From the NCBI GenBank assembly GCA_003512955.1, contig DOTG01000047.1, forward strand, positions 62,001-126,000: DNA of 64,000 bases, in the 5' to 3' direction. This DNA comes from Marinilabiliales bacterium. Lineage in GTDB: Bacteria; Bacteroidota; Bacteroidia; Bacteroidales; SZUA-534. The first letter of the stretch is position 1. Each line of letters starts with the position of its first letter. The position numbers were made by a program, and so were the translations under genes. Positions 1 to 8,759 of this stretch are shown here, one piece after another. Below the pieces are notes generated by a model. The model ran no database searches. It was given only the letters and a program-made list of their open reading frames with translations, and had not been told where the DNA came from.

Positions 1-252
1 CAAATAGTAAACGAGACCTCCATTCTATTGCCTAATGGTGATGTTAAAAGGCCCGACCGGGTAATGATGAATGAAACCGAATGCCTAGTGGTTGATTATA
101 AATTTACTACCACTCACCAGCCCAACCACATCAAACAAGTAGAAGAATACATCCGCTTGATTTCTGCCATCCAACAAAAAAAAACTACCGGATATGTTTG
201 GTACCTGCCCAATAATCTGATTATACCTGTGCAACCCTTTATTGCAAAATAA
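1..252 (+). CDS. C-terminal end of UvrD/AddA-type helicase-nuclease (partial)
   Basis: The frame is open to the left edge, so only the last ~83 residues are seen. They carry the end of a RecB-like PD-(D/E)XK nuclease domain: RPDRVM, then VVDYKF (the D-x-K catalytic pair), then HxxQVEEY, in the order usual at the C-terminus of AddA/UvrD-like DNA helicases of Bacteroidota. The family takes part in double-strand break end processing. A Met-like TTG at 28 is internal to the domain and is not the start. The assignment rests on this short tail; a stand-alone PD-(D/E)XK protein is the alternative. Confidence 0.7.
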   Translation, partial: QIVNETSILLPNGDVKRPDRVMMNETECLVVDYKFTTTHQPNHIKQVEEYIRLISAIQQKKTTGYVWYLPNNLIIPVQPFIAK

Positions 253-522
253 TTACAAAAATTTGTTAGACTTTCATTAAAACCTAGTCTTAAATTGTCA
301 TTTCCTAAAGAATACTAAGATGCTGTAAATCATAAAATTTTACCTAACTCATTTGTTAAAAATATCAAACCATCTTCAATGAAATTCCAAAGATTCAATC
401 TTTCAATTTTATCCTCCTCATTTTGAATCTTTGAATTTTATATTAATTTTAGCAATCAATTCTACAAGGGTAATTTAAACAATTATACTATTATCACAGG
501 CTTTAATGCCTAAAAATCTACA
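253..522. other. AT-rich spacer with an inverted repeat
   Basis: No coding sequence is supported here. An 11-bp perfect inverted repeat (388-398 with 423-433, arm CAAAGATTCAA) encloses a 24-nt loop; there is no U-tract directly after it, so it is not a clear terminator. A smaller AGGC/GCCT repeat sits at about 499-512, just ahead of the next gene. Confidence 0.4.
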
Positions 523-3500
523 ATGATGAAACTTTCGAATAATCTTCAGGCTAAAATTTTAGTATTCATTCTTTCCACCGTTTTAATTGTATTTGTTATT
601 GTGGGATTGTTTGTGGGCGTCCGTAATCGGCAATACGCGGTAGAGAAAGCACATGAATATACCCAACTAATGGCTGATAAAAACGCCCGTCATGTGGAAA
701 CTTTGCTGAATAAATTTGCGGTAGAGCTCACCTCAACATCTAATGTCATTGGCATTCAATTACAAAAAGGGACAAATTCGCAGGAAGTTCTGTCTGAGAT
801 TATAAAATCAAACCTAAGTAAAAACCCCGAAATATCAGAATTGCGTCTGACGGTTGCTTCCAAATTATTAGGAAACGAACTGCTGACTTCAGATTGGGCA
901 TTAATGAAAACCAATAATCGTTTTGTGGAGGGTTTGCAGTTTGTACCAACGCAAACATCTGTGGCAAATGGGAATTCGTTTTTTGTGTCCGAACCTATCC
1001 AAACAACCAATGGCCTTGTTTCCGATTTTTCCTCTCCCATTTTTGTGAACGGAGACCTGCAGGGATACCTCACCGCTTCAGTTAATTTGGGATTCTTTGG
1101 TACATTTATTAAAGAATCATATATCTTCGAAGGTGGGTTTATTACGGTAATGTCGAATTCAGGGGTATTTGTGGCCCATTCCAATAGCGGGTTTTTAGGA
1201 AAGAAATTCTCCGAAAATTTTCCCATCGAAGAAAAAGAATGGAATGTAGAAAGCAAGGTTGCCAAAGGGTCGCAATTTGAGTTACTGACAAAATTTCAAC
1301 GCAACTCTTATTATTCCTATTTTGTGCCTGTTAAAATTGGGAATGCTTCTCTTTTATGGACTGTAGAAGTTACGGTGCCCATGCACAAAATTCTGGAAGC
1401 CTCAAATAAATCCATTCTCAATTCGATATTTGTTGCACTTATTGGGTTTGTGATCTTAATTTTTGTCATCTGGTATTTAACAAATAAAATCATCAGCCCG
1501 GTTAAAAATGTCACCGGGATTTTAGAATTGCTTTCGAAAGGAAATACCCGCGATATTAAACCCCTTGGCCTAAAAAGTGGTGATGAGTTACAGTTGATGA
1601 GCGATTCGCTTGAGAAGGTTGTGGATGGCTTGCGGGTAACAGAAGGCTTTGCACTGGGAATCGGGAAGGGCAATCTGACCGAGAAATACGAATTACTGAG
1701 TAGCGACGACCAACTCGGCCGCGCCTTGCTAAATATGCGCGATAGCCTGAAACATAGCCGTGAGGAGGAAGAAAAACGTAAACGGGAAGAAGAAATTAGA
1801 AACTGGGCTACCCAAGGAATTGCCAAATTTGCCGAAATACTGAGGAATGATTCAAACCAAATGAAAAAGTTGGGGTACAACCTGACTGAAAACTTGGTAA
1901 ACTACCTCGATGTCAATCAGGGAGCCTTTTTTGTGCTCAACAACGATTTGGAGGATGATATTTACTACGAACTTGTTACAGCCATTGCTTATGGCCGCGA
2001 TAAGTTCATGAAAAAGGAGATACGCGTTGGCGAAGGCCTGGTTGGCCGATGTGCCTTTGAGCGCAAAACAGTTTTTTTAACCGAAGTTCCTGATGACTAT
2101 GCCAACATTACCTCTGGTTTAGGAACCGCCAATCCCACCTGTATTTTGATTGTACCCTGTATCTTAAACGAAGAGGTTTTTGGAGTGATTGAAATAGCCT
2201 CTTTCAGGGTTCTTCAGCCTTACGAAATTGAATTTGTCGAGAAACTGGGTGAAAGTATTGCCGCCACCATCTCGAATGTAAAAATTAACGAGAAAACCTC
2301 TAAGTTGCTTGCTGCCAGTCAACACCAAAGCGAGGAACTGGCTGCTCAAGAAGAGGAATTAAGACAGAATCTGGAAGAAATGGAGGCCACCCAGGAGGAT
2401 TTGAAACGCCAAATGGAGACCAATGAACAACTGCGGATTAACATGCAGCAACAAGCTGCTCTGCTCGATTCGTTGCTTAATTCGTTGCCCGATTATATTT
2501 ATTTTAAAGACAAGGACAGCAAGTTCCTACGCATCAGCAAATCAATGTTGGAACTTTTCAATGCAAAAACGGTTGCCGATGTCATTGGCAAATCCGATTT
2601 TGATTACCACACGCCGGAAAATGCCCGGAAATTTTACGAAGACGAACAAAACATCATCCGGAATAAAAAAGGCATTACCGACCAGCTCCAAAAAGAGGTG
2701 ATGATTGATGGCTCGTACAAATGGATGAGTGTTACAAAACTACCTTTAATTACCGAAGAGGGCGATTGCATTGGTACCTTTGGTATCTCGAAAGATGTAA
2801 CCGTTCTGAAGAACCTGGAAATTGAAGCCATTAAAAAGAACGAGGAGATGAGCCAAACCATGGAAACCATGAAACTGGCTCAAGAGGATTTGAATAAACA
2901 AATTGATATCAATTCCAAAATGCGCGAAAACGAGAAGCGGCAAAATGCACTCCTCGATGCGTTGCTCAACTCTTTACCTGATTATATTTATTTTAAAGAT
3001 GAACAGAGCCGATTCTTAAAAATCAGCAAGTCGCTTATCTCGCTTTTTGGTGCCAAAACGGTGGACGATGTTATCGGCAAATCGGACTTTGACTACCATA
3101 CCCCTGAAAACGCCCAAAAGTATTTTGATGACGAACTAAAAATCATGCAAACCCGTAAAGGCATTGTAAATCAGTTGCAACGCGAGATATTACCCGATGG
3201 TTCGGTTATCTGGAACAGCATTACCAAACTTCCCCTGCTCACAAATCAAGGGGAATGCATAGGAACCTTTGGTATCTCGAAAAACGTTACCGATGTTAAA
3301 ACTCTTGAGATTGAAGCCCAAAGGCGGGAAGCTGAACTCAATGGAGTTTTGAATGCCGTTAAAGCATCAACCTACACGGTGGAATACGATATGCAGGGAA
3401 AAATTACCGATGTGAACGATGCCTTTGTAAAGCTCCTGAAAATCAAAAAAGAGGAAATCATTGGCTCACACCATAAAGATGGTTACGACAAGAACAATAT

Positions 3501-3705
3501 TTCAGAAAAGGAATACAAGCAATTTTGGACCGACTTGAAACAAGGCAAAATCTGCCATCAGAAAAACCACCTTCAAATCAACGATGTGGAGGTTTGGCTG
3601 TCGGAAACCTACACCCCCATAAAAGATTCCGAGGGTAACGTTGACCGGATTTTTAAAATTGCTTTTGATATTACCGAATACATGAAAAAGAACGGCAAAA
3701 AGTGA
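523..3705 (+). CDS. Membrane sensor: Cache-HAMP-GAF-PAS-PAS-PAS, no output domain
   Basis: A 1060-residue sensor. Seen in order: TM helix ~12-33; a ~265-residue extracytoplasmic region that fits a Cache-type sensor; TM ~300-322; HAMP ~322-375; GAF ~440-590; charged coiled coil ~600-645; PAS ~647-764; coiled coil; PAS ~809-926; a third, divergent PAS ~935-1055. The protein ends directly after PAS3 with no HisKA, HATPase, GGDEF or methyl-accepting region. PAS1 and PAS2 with their preceding coiled coils are a 162-residue tandem duplication (DNA period 486 bp), both with the block NSLPDYIYFKD and later KSDFDYHTPENA. Its output must go through a partner protein or through PAS/coiled-coil contacts; the ligand is unknown. 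The GTG of the following broken gene overlaps its stop codon. Confidence 0.85.
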   Translation: MMKLSNNLQAKILVFILSTVLIVFVIVGLFVGVRNRQYAVEKAHEYTQLMADKNARHVETLLNKFAVELTSTSNVIGIQLQKGTNSQEVLSEIIKSNLSKNPEISELRLTVASKLLGNELLTSDWALMKTNNRFVEGLQFVPTQTSVANGNSFFVSEPIQTTNGLVSDFSSPIFVNGDLQGYLTASVNLGFFGTFIKESYIFEGGFITVMSNSGVFVAHSNSGFLGKKFSENFPIEEKEWNVESKVAKGSQFELLTKFQRNSYYSYFVPVKIGNASLLWTVEVTVPMHKILEASNKSILNSIFVALIGFVILIFVIWYLTNKIISPVKNVTGILELLSKGNTRDIKPLGLKSGDELQLMSDSLEKVVDGLRVTEGFALGIGKGNLTEKYELLSSDDQLGRALLNMRDSLKHSREEEEKRKREEEIRNWATQGIAKFAEILRNDSNQMKKLGYNLTENLVNYLDVNQGAFFVLNNDLEDDIYYELVTAIAYGRDKFMKKEIRVGEGLVGRCAFERKTVFLTEVPDDYANITSGLGTANPTCILIVPCILNEEVFGVIEIASFRVLQPYEIEFVEKLGESIAATISNVKINEKTSKLLAASQHQSEELAAQEEELRQNLEEMEATQEDLKRQMETNEQLRINMQQQAALLDSLLNSLPDYIYFKDKDSKFLRISKSMLELFNAKTVADVIGKSDFDYHTPENARKFYEDEQNIIRNKKGITDQLQKEVMIDGSYKWMSVTKLPLITEEGDCIGTFGISKDVTVLKNLEIEAIKKNEEMSQTMETMKLAQEDLNKQIDINSKMRENEKRQNALLDALLNSLPDYIYFKDEQSRFLKISKSLISLFGAKTVDDVIGKSDFDYHTPENAQKYFDDELKIMQTRKGIVNQLQREILPDGSVIWNSITKLPLLTNQGECIGTFGISKNVTDVKTLEIEAQRREAELNGVLNAVKASTYTVEYDMQGKITDVNDAFVKLLKIKKEEIIGSHHKDGYDKNNISEKEYKQFWTDLKQGKICHQKNHLQINDVEVWLSETYTPIKDSEGNVDRIFKIAFDITEYMKKNGKK

Positions 3706-4590
3706 CCGCATCTGAAATAAAAACAGAAGTTTTAAAAGCTGCTGAAGCAGATAAACTGGAGCAATACAAGAAATTTTTTCAGTGTTTCCCGGGAGGTTAT
3801 GGCGACAGTGATTCTTTTGCAGGAATCAGGAATCCTGTACTTCGGAGTGCCTTCCGAAATTACCAGCACATATCGTTGGATACCTTTTTTGAACTGTTTA
3901 CCGATCCCATTCATGAAATCAGGCTCTGTCCATGTTTGCCATGGAATTAAAATACAAAAACAAAAAACTTCTGATGCCGAGCGCGAGCTGATGGCCCGGT
4001 TTTATTTAAACCATCTGGATTATGTGAATAATTGGGATTTGGTGGATTCCGCTCCACATGTTTTAGGTGCCTCATCAGTCTGAGACTCTGTTTTAACTGG
4101 CCGAAAGCCCCAATTTATGGAAAAACCGGGTAGCTATGCTGGCTTGCTATTACTACATCCGGATGAATAGCTTTAATGTTCCAATAAAAATTGCCGAGAA
4201 ACTACTGTCTTGTTAATCTAATAGTGTCGGATGTTCAGGAATTTTATTCCCCCTTTGCCTATTACTTGGGGACACCACGCCATGGCGTGGACTTGCCCGC
4301 TCAATCGGGGCAAGTTCTCCCTTGGGGGAGAAACCCGAAGAGAGAGGAGGGGGGGATTCAATATTTATCCGCCAATATAAACATAACACGACACTGCTTT
4401 CGCATAAACACACCTCATACATAAAGCGGTGGGGTGGATGCTGAGGGAAATCGGGAACAGAAATTTTGAAGCTGAACTCTGGTTCTTAAAAAAACATTAC
4501 TCCGCCATTCCCCGAACAGCGTTGCGGTATGCCATTGAAAAATTCGACAAACCCCTGCAACAGCAAATTCTAAAGGGGCAATTTTTGTAA
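3702..4590 (+). pseudogene. Broken DNA alkylation repair protein (AlkD-like HEAT-repeat glycosylase)
   Basis: Fragments in different frames together give an AlkD-type protein: start through HEIRL (3702-3928), MELKYKNKK (about 3942-3967), TSDAERELMARFYLNHLDYV with NNWDLVD (to ~4060), LAESPNLWKNRVAML (4097-4208) and HLIHKAVGWMLREIG to the stop (4407-4590). NNWDLVD contains the Asp that in AlkD is the catalytic position (family knowledge). At least two frameshifts (about 3929 and 3967), another before 4097 with loss of the expected residues after VLG, and a ~200-bp insertion after AEKLL destroy the gene. The GTG start overlaps the stop of the sensor gene upstream, so it was once translationally coupled. 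Clearly non-functional as read. Confidence 0.85.
4223..4395. repeat. 173-bp hairpin-rich insertion (MITE/REP-like) inside alkD remnant
   Basis: The AlkD reading is interrupted by non-coding sequence. Its ends carry inverted AGTGTCG (4223-4229) and CGACACT (4389-4395), with a further ATGTT/AACAT match just inside at slightly different spacing. Within it are a 16-bp perfect palindrome CCACGCCATGGCGTGG (4275-4290), a hairpin ACTTGCCC/GGGCAAGT (4291-4298 with 4308-4315) and a third hairpin TCTCCC/GGGAGA (4316-4321 with 4326-4331). No ORF of its own and no clear target duplication. Mobility is inference. Confidence 0.5.
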
Positions 4591-4686
4591 CCCCTTTCGT
4601 CCAAATTTTCCACTTATTGATTCAGCAACCTACATACATCTGCCAAAATTTGCCACATCCAGGCTTATACCTAATCCTGAAATAAT

Positions 4687-4694
4687 TAGCTTTG
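4687..4694 (+). promoter_or_regulatory. -7 promoter box TAGCTTTG
   Basis: Exact match to the Bacteroidota -7 consensus TAnnTTTG, 28 nt before the ATG at 4722. No -33 TTTG at the usual 19-21 nt spacing was seen. Its position overlaps the TTG at 4692, which argues that translation starts at 4722. Confidence 0.5.
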
Positions 4695-4721
4695 CAGTTC
4701 ATTTTCTACAAATTGCAACGT

Positions 4722-6254
4722 ATGGGTAAGTGGGTGAATTGGGGAATCGGGATTGCAGCATGTGTCTGCCCTGTTATTATAAAAGCACAGCCAATAGTTC
4801 CGTCGATAGATAGTTTGCGGCATCATGTGTATGAACTGGCCAGTGAAGATTATAAAGGCCGGCAGACAGGCGAAGAGGGGCAAAAAATGGCGGCCAATTA
4901 CATCAAACACCGGTTTCTGACCTATGGCCTAGATCCTTTATCAGGAAAAAGTTTTTTTTACCCATACCAGATTGTCAGCAAACAAAAGGACTATGTAGTA
5001 GTAAAAAATCAGGGGAATATTTTGTTTTGGCCTTGGCACTTTTTCTTTGTCTCGAATACGCCTCAAAACGACACAATTAAAACCAAATTGATTTTTGCCG
5101 GTTTTGGCAGTGAGGCTGAACTTGCAAATCTGGATGTTACCGGTAAGGCAGTAGCTTTTATTGCCGATAACCCGCAAGAGGCTTACCAAACCATTTTGCA
5201 TATTCAACAACTCAAAGGCACGCGTTCATTCTTCATAATTTTCCCGGACAACAACCGCGATGTGGAAAAAGCCTGGGGCGTGGAATATCAAATGACCGAT
5301 AATTATCTGCCCGACGAATGGCAGCGTCTTCAATCGGAAGTCATCAAAGAGCCGTGGGCCCGGCCAACCGTTACCGATTCGTTGAATATCTTCTACTGTT
5401 TCCCGAATGTCCTTAGGAATATGTTTTTGCTTACCGATAAGGAACTGGAAAGTATTGCCAAAGAGAACCTGAAAAGCAAAGAAGCATCGCTGGCGTACTT
5501 GATACAGCCTGACTTGCAATGCTTGGTACATTATTCCGATTCTTTAATTACCAAACCTGTTGAAAATGTGGGCGGTTTCATCAAAGGAACCGACACATCG
5601 CATACTATCGTGGTTTCGGCCCATTTTGATCATATAGGTGAAGAGTTGGGAAGAATCAACTATGGTGCCGATGATAATGCCTCAGGAACCTCAGTTCTGC
5701 TGGAGGTTTCCCGGCTGATGGCCGGCCAGACTCAACAAGGAAAAAAACCTGCATGTAATGTACTTTTTATGGCCTTTTCAGGCGAAGAAATGGGGTTGCT
5801 TGGCTCCATGGCCTTTACCAGTCAGCCTACGATTCCTTTGGAGCAGATAGTCTGCAACATCAACCTGGACATGATTGGACGTTGGGATAAGGCCCATACG
5901 TGGAATAAAGAATTTGTTTACCTACTCACGGCGGGCAACAACCACAAAGAACTTTACAAAATTGGTAAACATAAACTTAAACTGGATTTGCCTTCTGGAT
6001 TTGAAGTCTCACATAATCCCGGCCCCAAAGAACGATTGGCATTTAAATATGGTTCCGACCATTACAGCTTTTTAACTAAGGGAGTTCCTGTGGCCTTCTT
6101 TTTTACAGGGTTACACGAAGATTACCACACACCAAACGATATCCCCGAGAAGCTGAATTACCCAAACATGACTACAATAACCTATATGGTTTATCAATAC
6201 ATCAATCAGGTAGCAGCACAACAACAAAAACTTTTTAACAACGGGGATGATTAA
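4722..6254 (+). CDS. Secreted M28-family zinc aminopeptidase
   Basis: About 510 residues; removes N-terminal residues from peptides outside the cytoplasm (M28 family). The ATG at 4722 opens a signal peptide (GKWVNWGIGIAACVCPVIIKA, cut near KAQ). A middle region ~90-270 could include a PA-like insert. The di-zinc catalytic core is complete: H301 (SAHFDH), D317 (ADDNASG), catalytic E355 with zinc-binding E356 (SGEEMGL), D383 (NLDMIGR) and H469 (EDYHTPND). An upstream TTG at 4692 would add ten residues but lies in the promoter box. Single-gene unit; what follows is a spacer with a transposase remnant. Confidence 0.9.
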   Translation: MGKWVNWGIGIAACVCPVIIKAQPIVPSIDSLRHHVYELASEDYKGRQTGEEGQKMAANYIKHRFLTYGLDPLSGKSFFYPYQIVSKQKDYVVVKNQGNILFWPWHFFFVSNTPQNDTIKTKLIFAGFGSEAELANLDVTGKAVAFIADNPQEAYQTILHIQQLKGTRSFFIIFPDNNRDVEKAWGVEYQMTDNYLPDEWQRLQSEVIKEPWARPTVTDSLNIFYCFPNVLRNMFLLTDKELESIAKENLKSKEASLAYLIQPDLQCLVHYSDSLITKPVENVGGFIKGTDTSHTIVVSAHFDHIGEELGRINYGADDNASGTSVLLEVSRLMAGQTQQGKKPACNVLFMAFSGEEMGLLGSMAFTSQPTIPLEQIVCNINLDMIGRWDKAHTWNKEFVYLLTAGNNHKELYKIGKHKLKLDLPSGFEVSHNPGPKERLAFKYGSDHYSFLTKGVPVAFFFTGLHEDYHTPNDIPEKLNYPNMTTITYMVYQYINQVAAQQQKLFNNGDD

Positions 6255-6445
6255 AAAACCGTACATTCTTCTAATACATATAAATAGTAGTGGTCAAGAA
6301 AATGAGGAAATTAATCGTGGTGCGACTTCTCTAAATAGAATAAAAAAAGAAACCTTCTTTCAATACAGTCGTACTGCAACTTGCGTATTTGAGGTATTAC
6401 ATAAACCCAAATTACGTGATAGAAATTTATAATGTGAGCATTAAT

Positions 6446-6604
6446 ATTGAATTTGATATAAGCTATGCAAATCAAGAGATCACGCCATGGGGAGGAATGG
6501 TGTTTTTACTGCAGATGTTGGATAAAATTGGGTTCAAATCTCAAGTTGAAAGCTGCGTTGGGTTACCTAAACCCGGTTCCAATAGGGGCTACTCTATAAA
6601 TCAG
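6446..6604 (+). pseudogene. Remnant of transposase N-terminus
   Basis: An in-frame stretch reads EFDISYANQEITPWGGM, continues through QMLDKIGFKSQVESC and ends at PGSNRGYS, which resembles the first ~55 residues of DDE transposases common in Bacteroidota (IS1380-like, family not certain). Similarity stops after GYSINQ and the rest of the gene and both element ends are missing. The remaining spacer 6255-6706 holds nothing else I can support except a promoter box near its end. Confidence 0.6.
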
Positions 6605-6677
6605 TGTACTGTAATATGTAATACCATGGAGAAGTATATTTTTATATAACATATTCCGGCACCTTTTGTGGACGGGG

Positions 6678-6685
6678 TAATTTTG
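6678..6685 (+). promoter_or_regulatory. -7 promoter box TAATTTTG for glutaminase
   Basis: Matches TAnnTTTG and lies 21 nt before the glsA ATG, giving a short leader. No properly spaced -33 element is apparent. Confidence 0.5.
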
Positions 6686-6706
6686 TAATTTCGGTAAAAA
6701 AACAAA

Positions 6707-7621
6707 ATGAATTATCAGAAACTGATTACGGAAGTTTACGGCGATGTCCAACAAATGGGATTATGTGGAAAAGTAGCCAGTTATATCCCAGAACTGGCTT
6801 CGATGAATGTTGAAAAATTTGGTATCAGCCTGATAACAACCGACGGGACCGTATATGAGGTTGGCGATACATATGAAAAGTTTTCCATCCAAAGTATCTC
6901 CAAAGCATTTACCTTGGCAATGGTTTTTGCCACCGAGGGAGAGAACCTGTGGAAACGGGTGGGTGTAGAGCCAAGTGGTAACCCTTTCAACTCCTTATCG
7001 CAACTGGAATATGAAAATGGAATTCCCCGCAACCCATTCATAAATGCTGGTGCTTTGGTTGTTACTGATATTATCCGCACCAAATCAGAGGTACCATTGG
7101 AGGATATAATAAAATATATCCATAGTTTAGCCAACTCAAACACCATTGCATCCAATAAAAAGATAGCCCTGTCGGAACTCAAAAACAGCAGCCGAAACAA
7201 AGCCCTGGCTTATTTCATGAAGTCATTTGGGAATATTGAAAGCCGCATCGACAAACTGATTGAAACTTATTGCTACCAATGTGCCATTGAGATGACGTGT
7301 ACGGAATTGGCACAAGCCTTTCTGCTTTTTGCCAACCACGGTAAAAATCCAACAACTAGAGAACAACTACTTACCACCAGCCAAACCAAACGGATAAACG
7401 CAATTATGCAAACTTGCGGCTTTTACGACGAAGCTGGTGAATTTGCTTTTAAAGTGGGGCTTCCGGGAAAGAGTGGTGTGGGAGGCGGAATAGCTGCGGT
7501 ATTGCCGGGTAAGTTTAGTGTCGTAGTCTGGAGTCCAGGGCTCAACCAAAAAGGTAATTCACTGAAAGGGATGAAAGCCCTTGAACTATTGACCACTAAG
7601 TTAGGTTCCTCGGTCTTTTAA
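6707..7621 (+). CDS. glsA: Glutaminase A
   Basis: 304 residues, the usual length for bacterial glutaminases of the serine-dependent beta-lactamase-like fold; hydrolyses L-glutamine to glutamate and ammonia in the cytoplasm. Seen: the S63-I-S-K66 catalytic SxxK pair, EPSGNPFNSL, NPFINAGAL, and a C-terminal block with KVGLPGKSGVGGGI, all characteristic of the family. No signal peptide. Stands alone, with its own -7 box, and converges with the T9SS-tailed gene downstream. Confidence 0.95.
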   Translation: MNYQKLITEVYGDVQQMGLCGKVASYIPELASMNVEKFGISLITTDGTVYEVGDTYEKFSIQSISKAFTLAMVFATEGENLWKRVGVEPSGNPFNSLSQLEYENGIPRNPFINAGALVVTDIIRTKSEVPLEDIIKYIHSLANSNTIASNKKIALSELKNSSRNKALAYFMKSFGNIESRIDKLIETYCYQCAIEMTCTELAQAFLLFANHGKNPTTREQLLTTSQTKRINAIMQTCGFYDEAGEFAFKVGLPGKSGVGGGIAAVLPGKFSVVVWSPGLNQKGNSLKGMKALELLTTKLGSSVF

Positions 7622-7650
7622 TCAGAATTCATCCGTTTCATCCATAAAAT

Positions 7651-7684
7651 AAAAAAGGTGGCCCAATTTATTTATTGAGCCACC
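7651..7684 (-). terminator. Intrinsic terminator of the minus-strand T9SS-tailed gene
   Basis: Stem GGTGGC (7657-7662) with GCCACC (7679-7684). On the minus strand the hairpin is followed by six T and more T-rich sequence (plus-strand A6 at 7651-7656). It follows the stop at 7708. Confidence 0.75.
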
Positions 7685-7707
7685 CCTAAAACTAACCTAC
7701 CCAAAAA

Positions 7708-8310
7708 CTATTTTACTACGGACAACTTTTTAGTAATTTGTTGCGGACCTTTTTGAATGTTTACCAAATAGGTACCTTTAGCTAATTTGCTAAGGCTTAC
7801 TTGGTAATTGGTTTGGTTGCTAATTGATTGTGAAACCACAGTTCCAAGAACATTGTAAATGGTGATAGTTGCATTTTCAGCATTTTCAACAATTACATAT
7901 TCATTGGCTGGATTTGGATAAATGGTAGCTTGCAATTGAGCATCGGCATCGATTCCAGACTCAATGCTAACAGTCACAACCCAGTCTTGGGTGGTAACAC
8001 CATCTTCGGCAGTAACTTTGTAGGTTACAGGGCCATTGCTAAAATCAACCACAGTAGTTCCGCTTACCTGAGCTATATCATTAATGGTAGCCGTTGCTCC
8101 TGCATCTAAAGTAAATGATGGAACCAAAGTAGCTAAGTTCGTTCCTTGGGGAACAATTACACCAATCACACCATTGCCAATGGTTGAGGACACTTGATTT
8201 GGAACTTCGTAAGTTAAAAACGAAGTCAAATTCGATTCGGTTGTGGTCGTATTTTGAGCAAAACCGGTAATGGCCATAAATAAAATGGCAGCAATAGTAA
8301 AAATTCTCAT
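7708..8310 (-). CDS. Small exported protein with T9SS C-terminal sorting domain
   Basis: 200 residues. N-terminal signal peptide (IFTIAAILFMAITGFAQ). The middle (~35-110) is a beta-rich Ig-like repeat ending VTAEDGVTTQDWVVTV, a pattern found in DUF5018-type modules. The last ~70 residues (from YPNPANEYV, ending in GTYLVNI and KLSVVK) form a type A sorting domain that sends proteins through T9SS to the cell surface. No catalytic motif; probably a surface or adhesion protein. Own -7 box and own terminator. Confidence 0.75.
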   Translation of the reverse strand: MRIFTIAAILFMAITGFAQNTTTTESNLTSFLTYEVPNQVSSTIGNGVIGVIVPQGTNLATLVPSFTLDAGATATINDIAQVSGTTVVDFSNGPVTYKVTAEDGVTTQDWVVTVSIESGIDADAQLQATIYPNPANEYVIVENAENATITIYNVLGTVVSQSISNQTNYQVSLSKLAKGTYLVNIQKGPQQITKKLSVVK

Positions 8311-8759
8311 AATTTAGTAATAAAGTAATTTAAATAAATTAGTAATTAGAAACATTCAGATCATTTGGGTAGTCTGAGTTCCACCGCAAAAGTATATAAA
8401 GCAATTATTATAATAAAGATTATCGTATTTTTTTTATAAAATAGAATGGAATCTGATTTCCACATAGCTTTTTAAATGCTTAATCATAAGCAATATAAAA
8501 AATATGTAACGTTTGCATATAAAAAATAAAATAGAGTCCCGCTTACATGTTTAATTTTGAATGAATCAACAGAATATATCTGGTTAAAAGACAAATATTC
8601 AGCGAATTAGTAAATTATTGATGTAATTAAGATATTTTTATCCGAAATAAACTTTAGTTGCGTTGAAATTGTTGTATTCTTGCTATAAAAGATTTCCCAT
8701 AGTTCCATAATTTGGATTGAAGCGATGGGACATCATGTAACTATATAAATAACAATTAA
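8311..8759. other. AT-rich divergent spacer
   Basis: 449 bp between two divergent genes. It holds the minus-strand promoter box at 8387-8394. For the plus-strand gene only weak candidates (TATTCTTG near 8675) are seen. No ORF, RNA gene or repeat is supported. Confidence 0.4.
8387..8394 (-). promoter_or_regulatory. -7 promoter box TACTTTTG (minus strand)
   Basis: Read on the minus strand this fits TAnnTTTG. It lies 77 nt upstream of the ATG at 8310, leaving an AT-rich leader. No -33 box was seen. Confidence 0.45.

Noticed and set aside
756..1880. Two long minus-strand ORFs inside the PAS/GAF sensor gene
   Set aside because: They are antisense shadows of a convincing 1060-residue reading frame with clear domains.
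4692..4721. TTG start for the M28 peptidase
   Set aside because: It overlaps the TAGCTTTG promoter box and would put non-signal residues before the signal peptide.
6247..6432. 61-codon ORF after the M28 peptidase gene
   Set aside because: Low-information sequence in degraded DNA next to the transposase remnant; no motif or ribosome-binding site.
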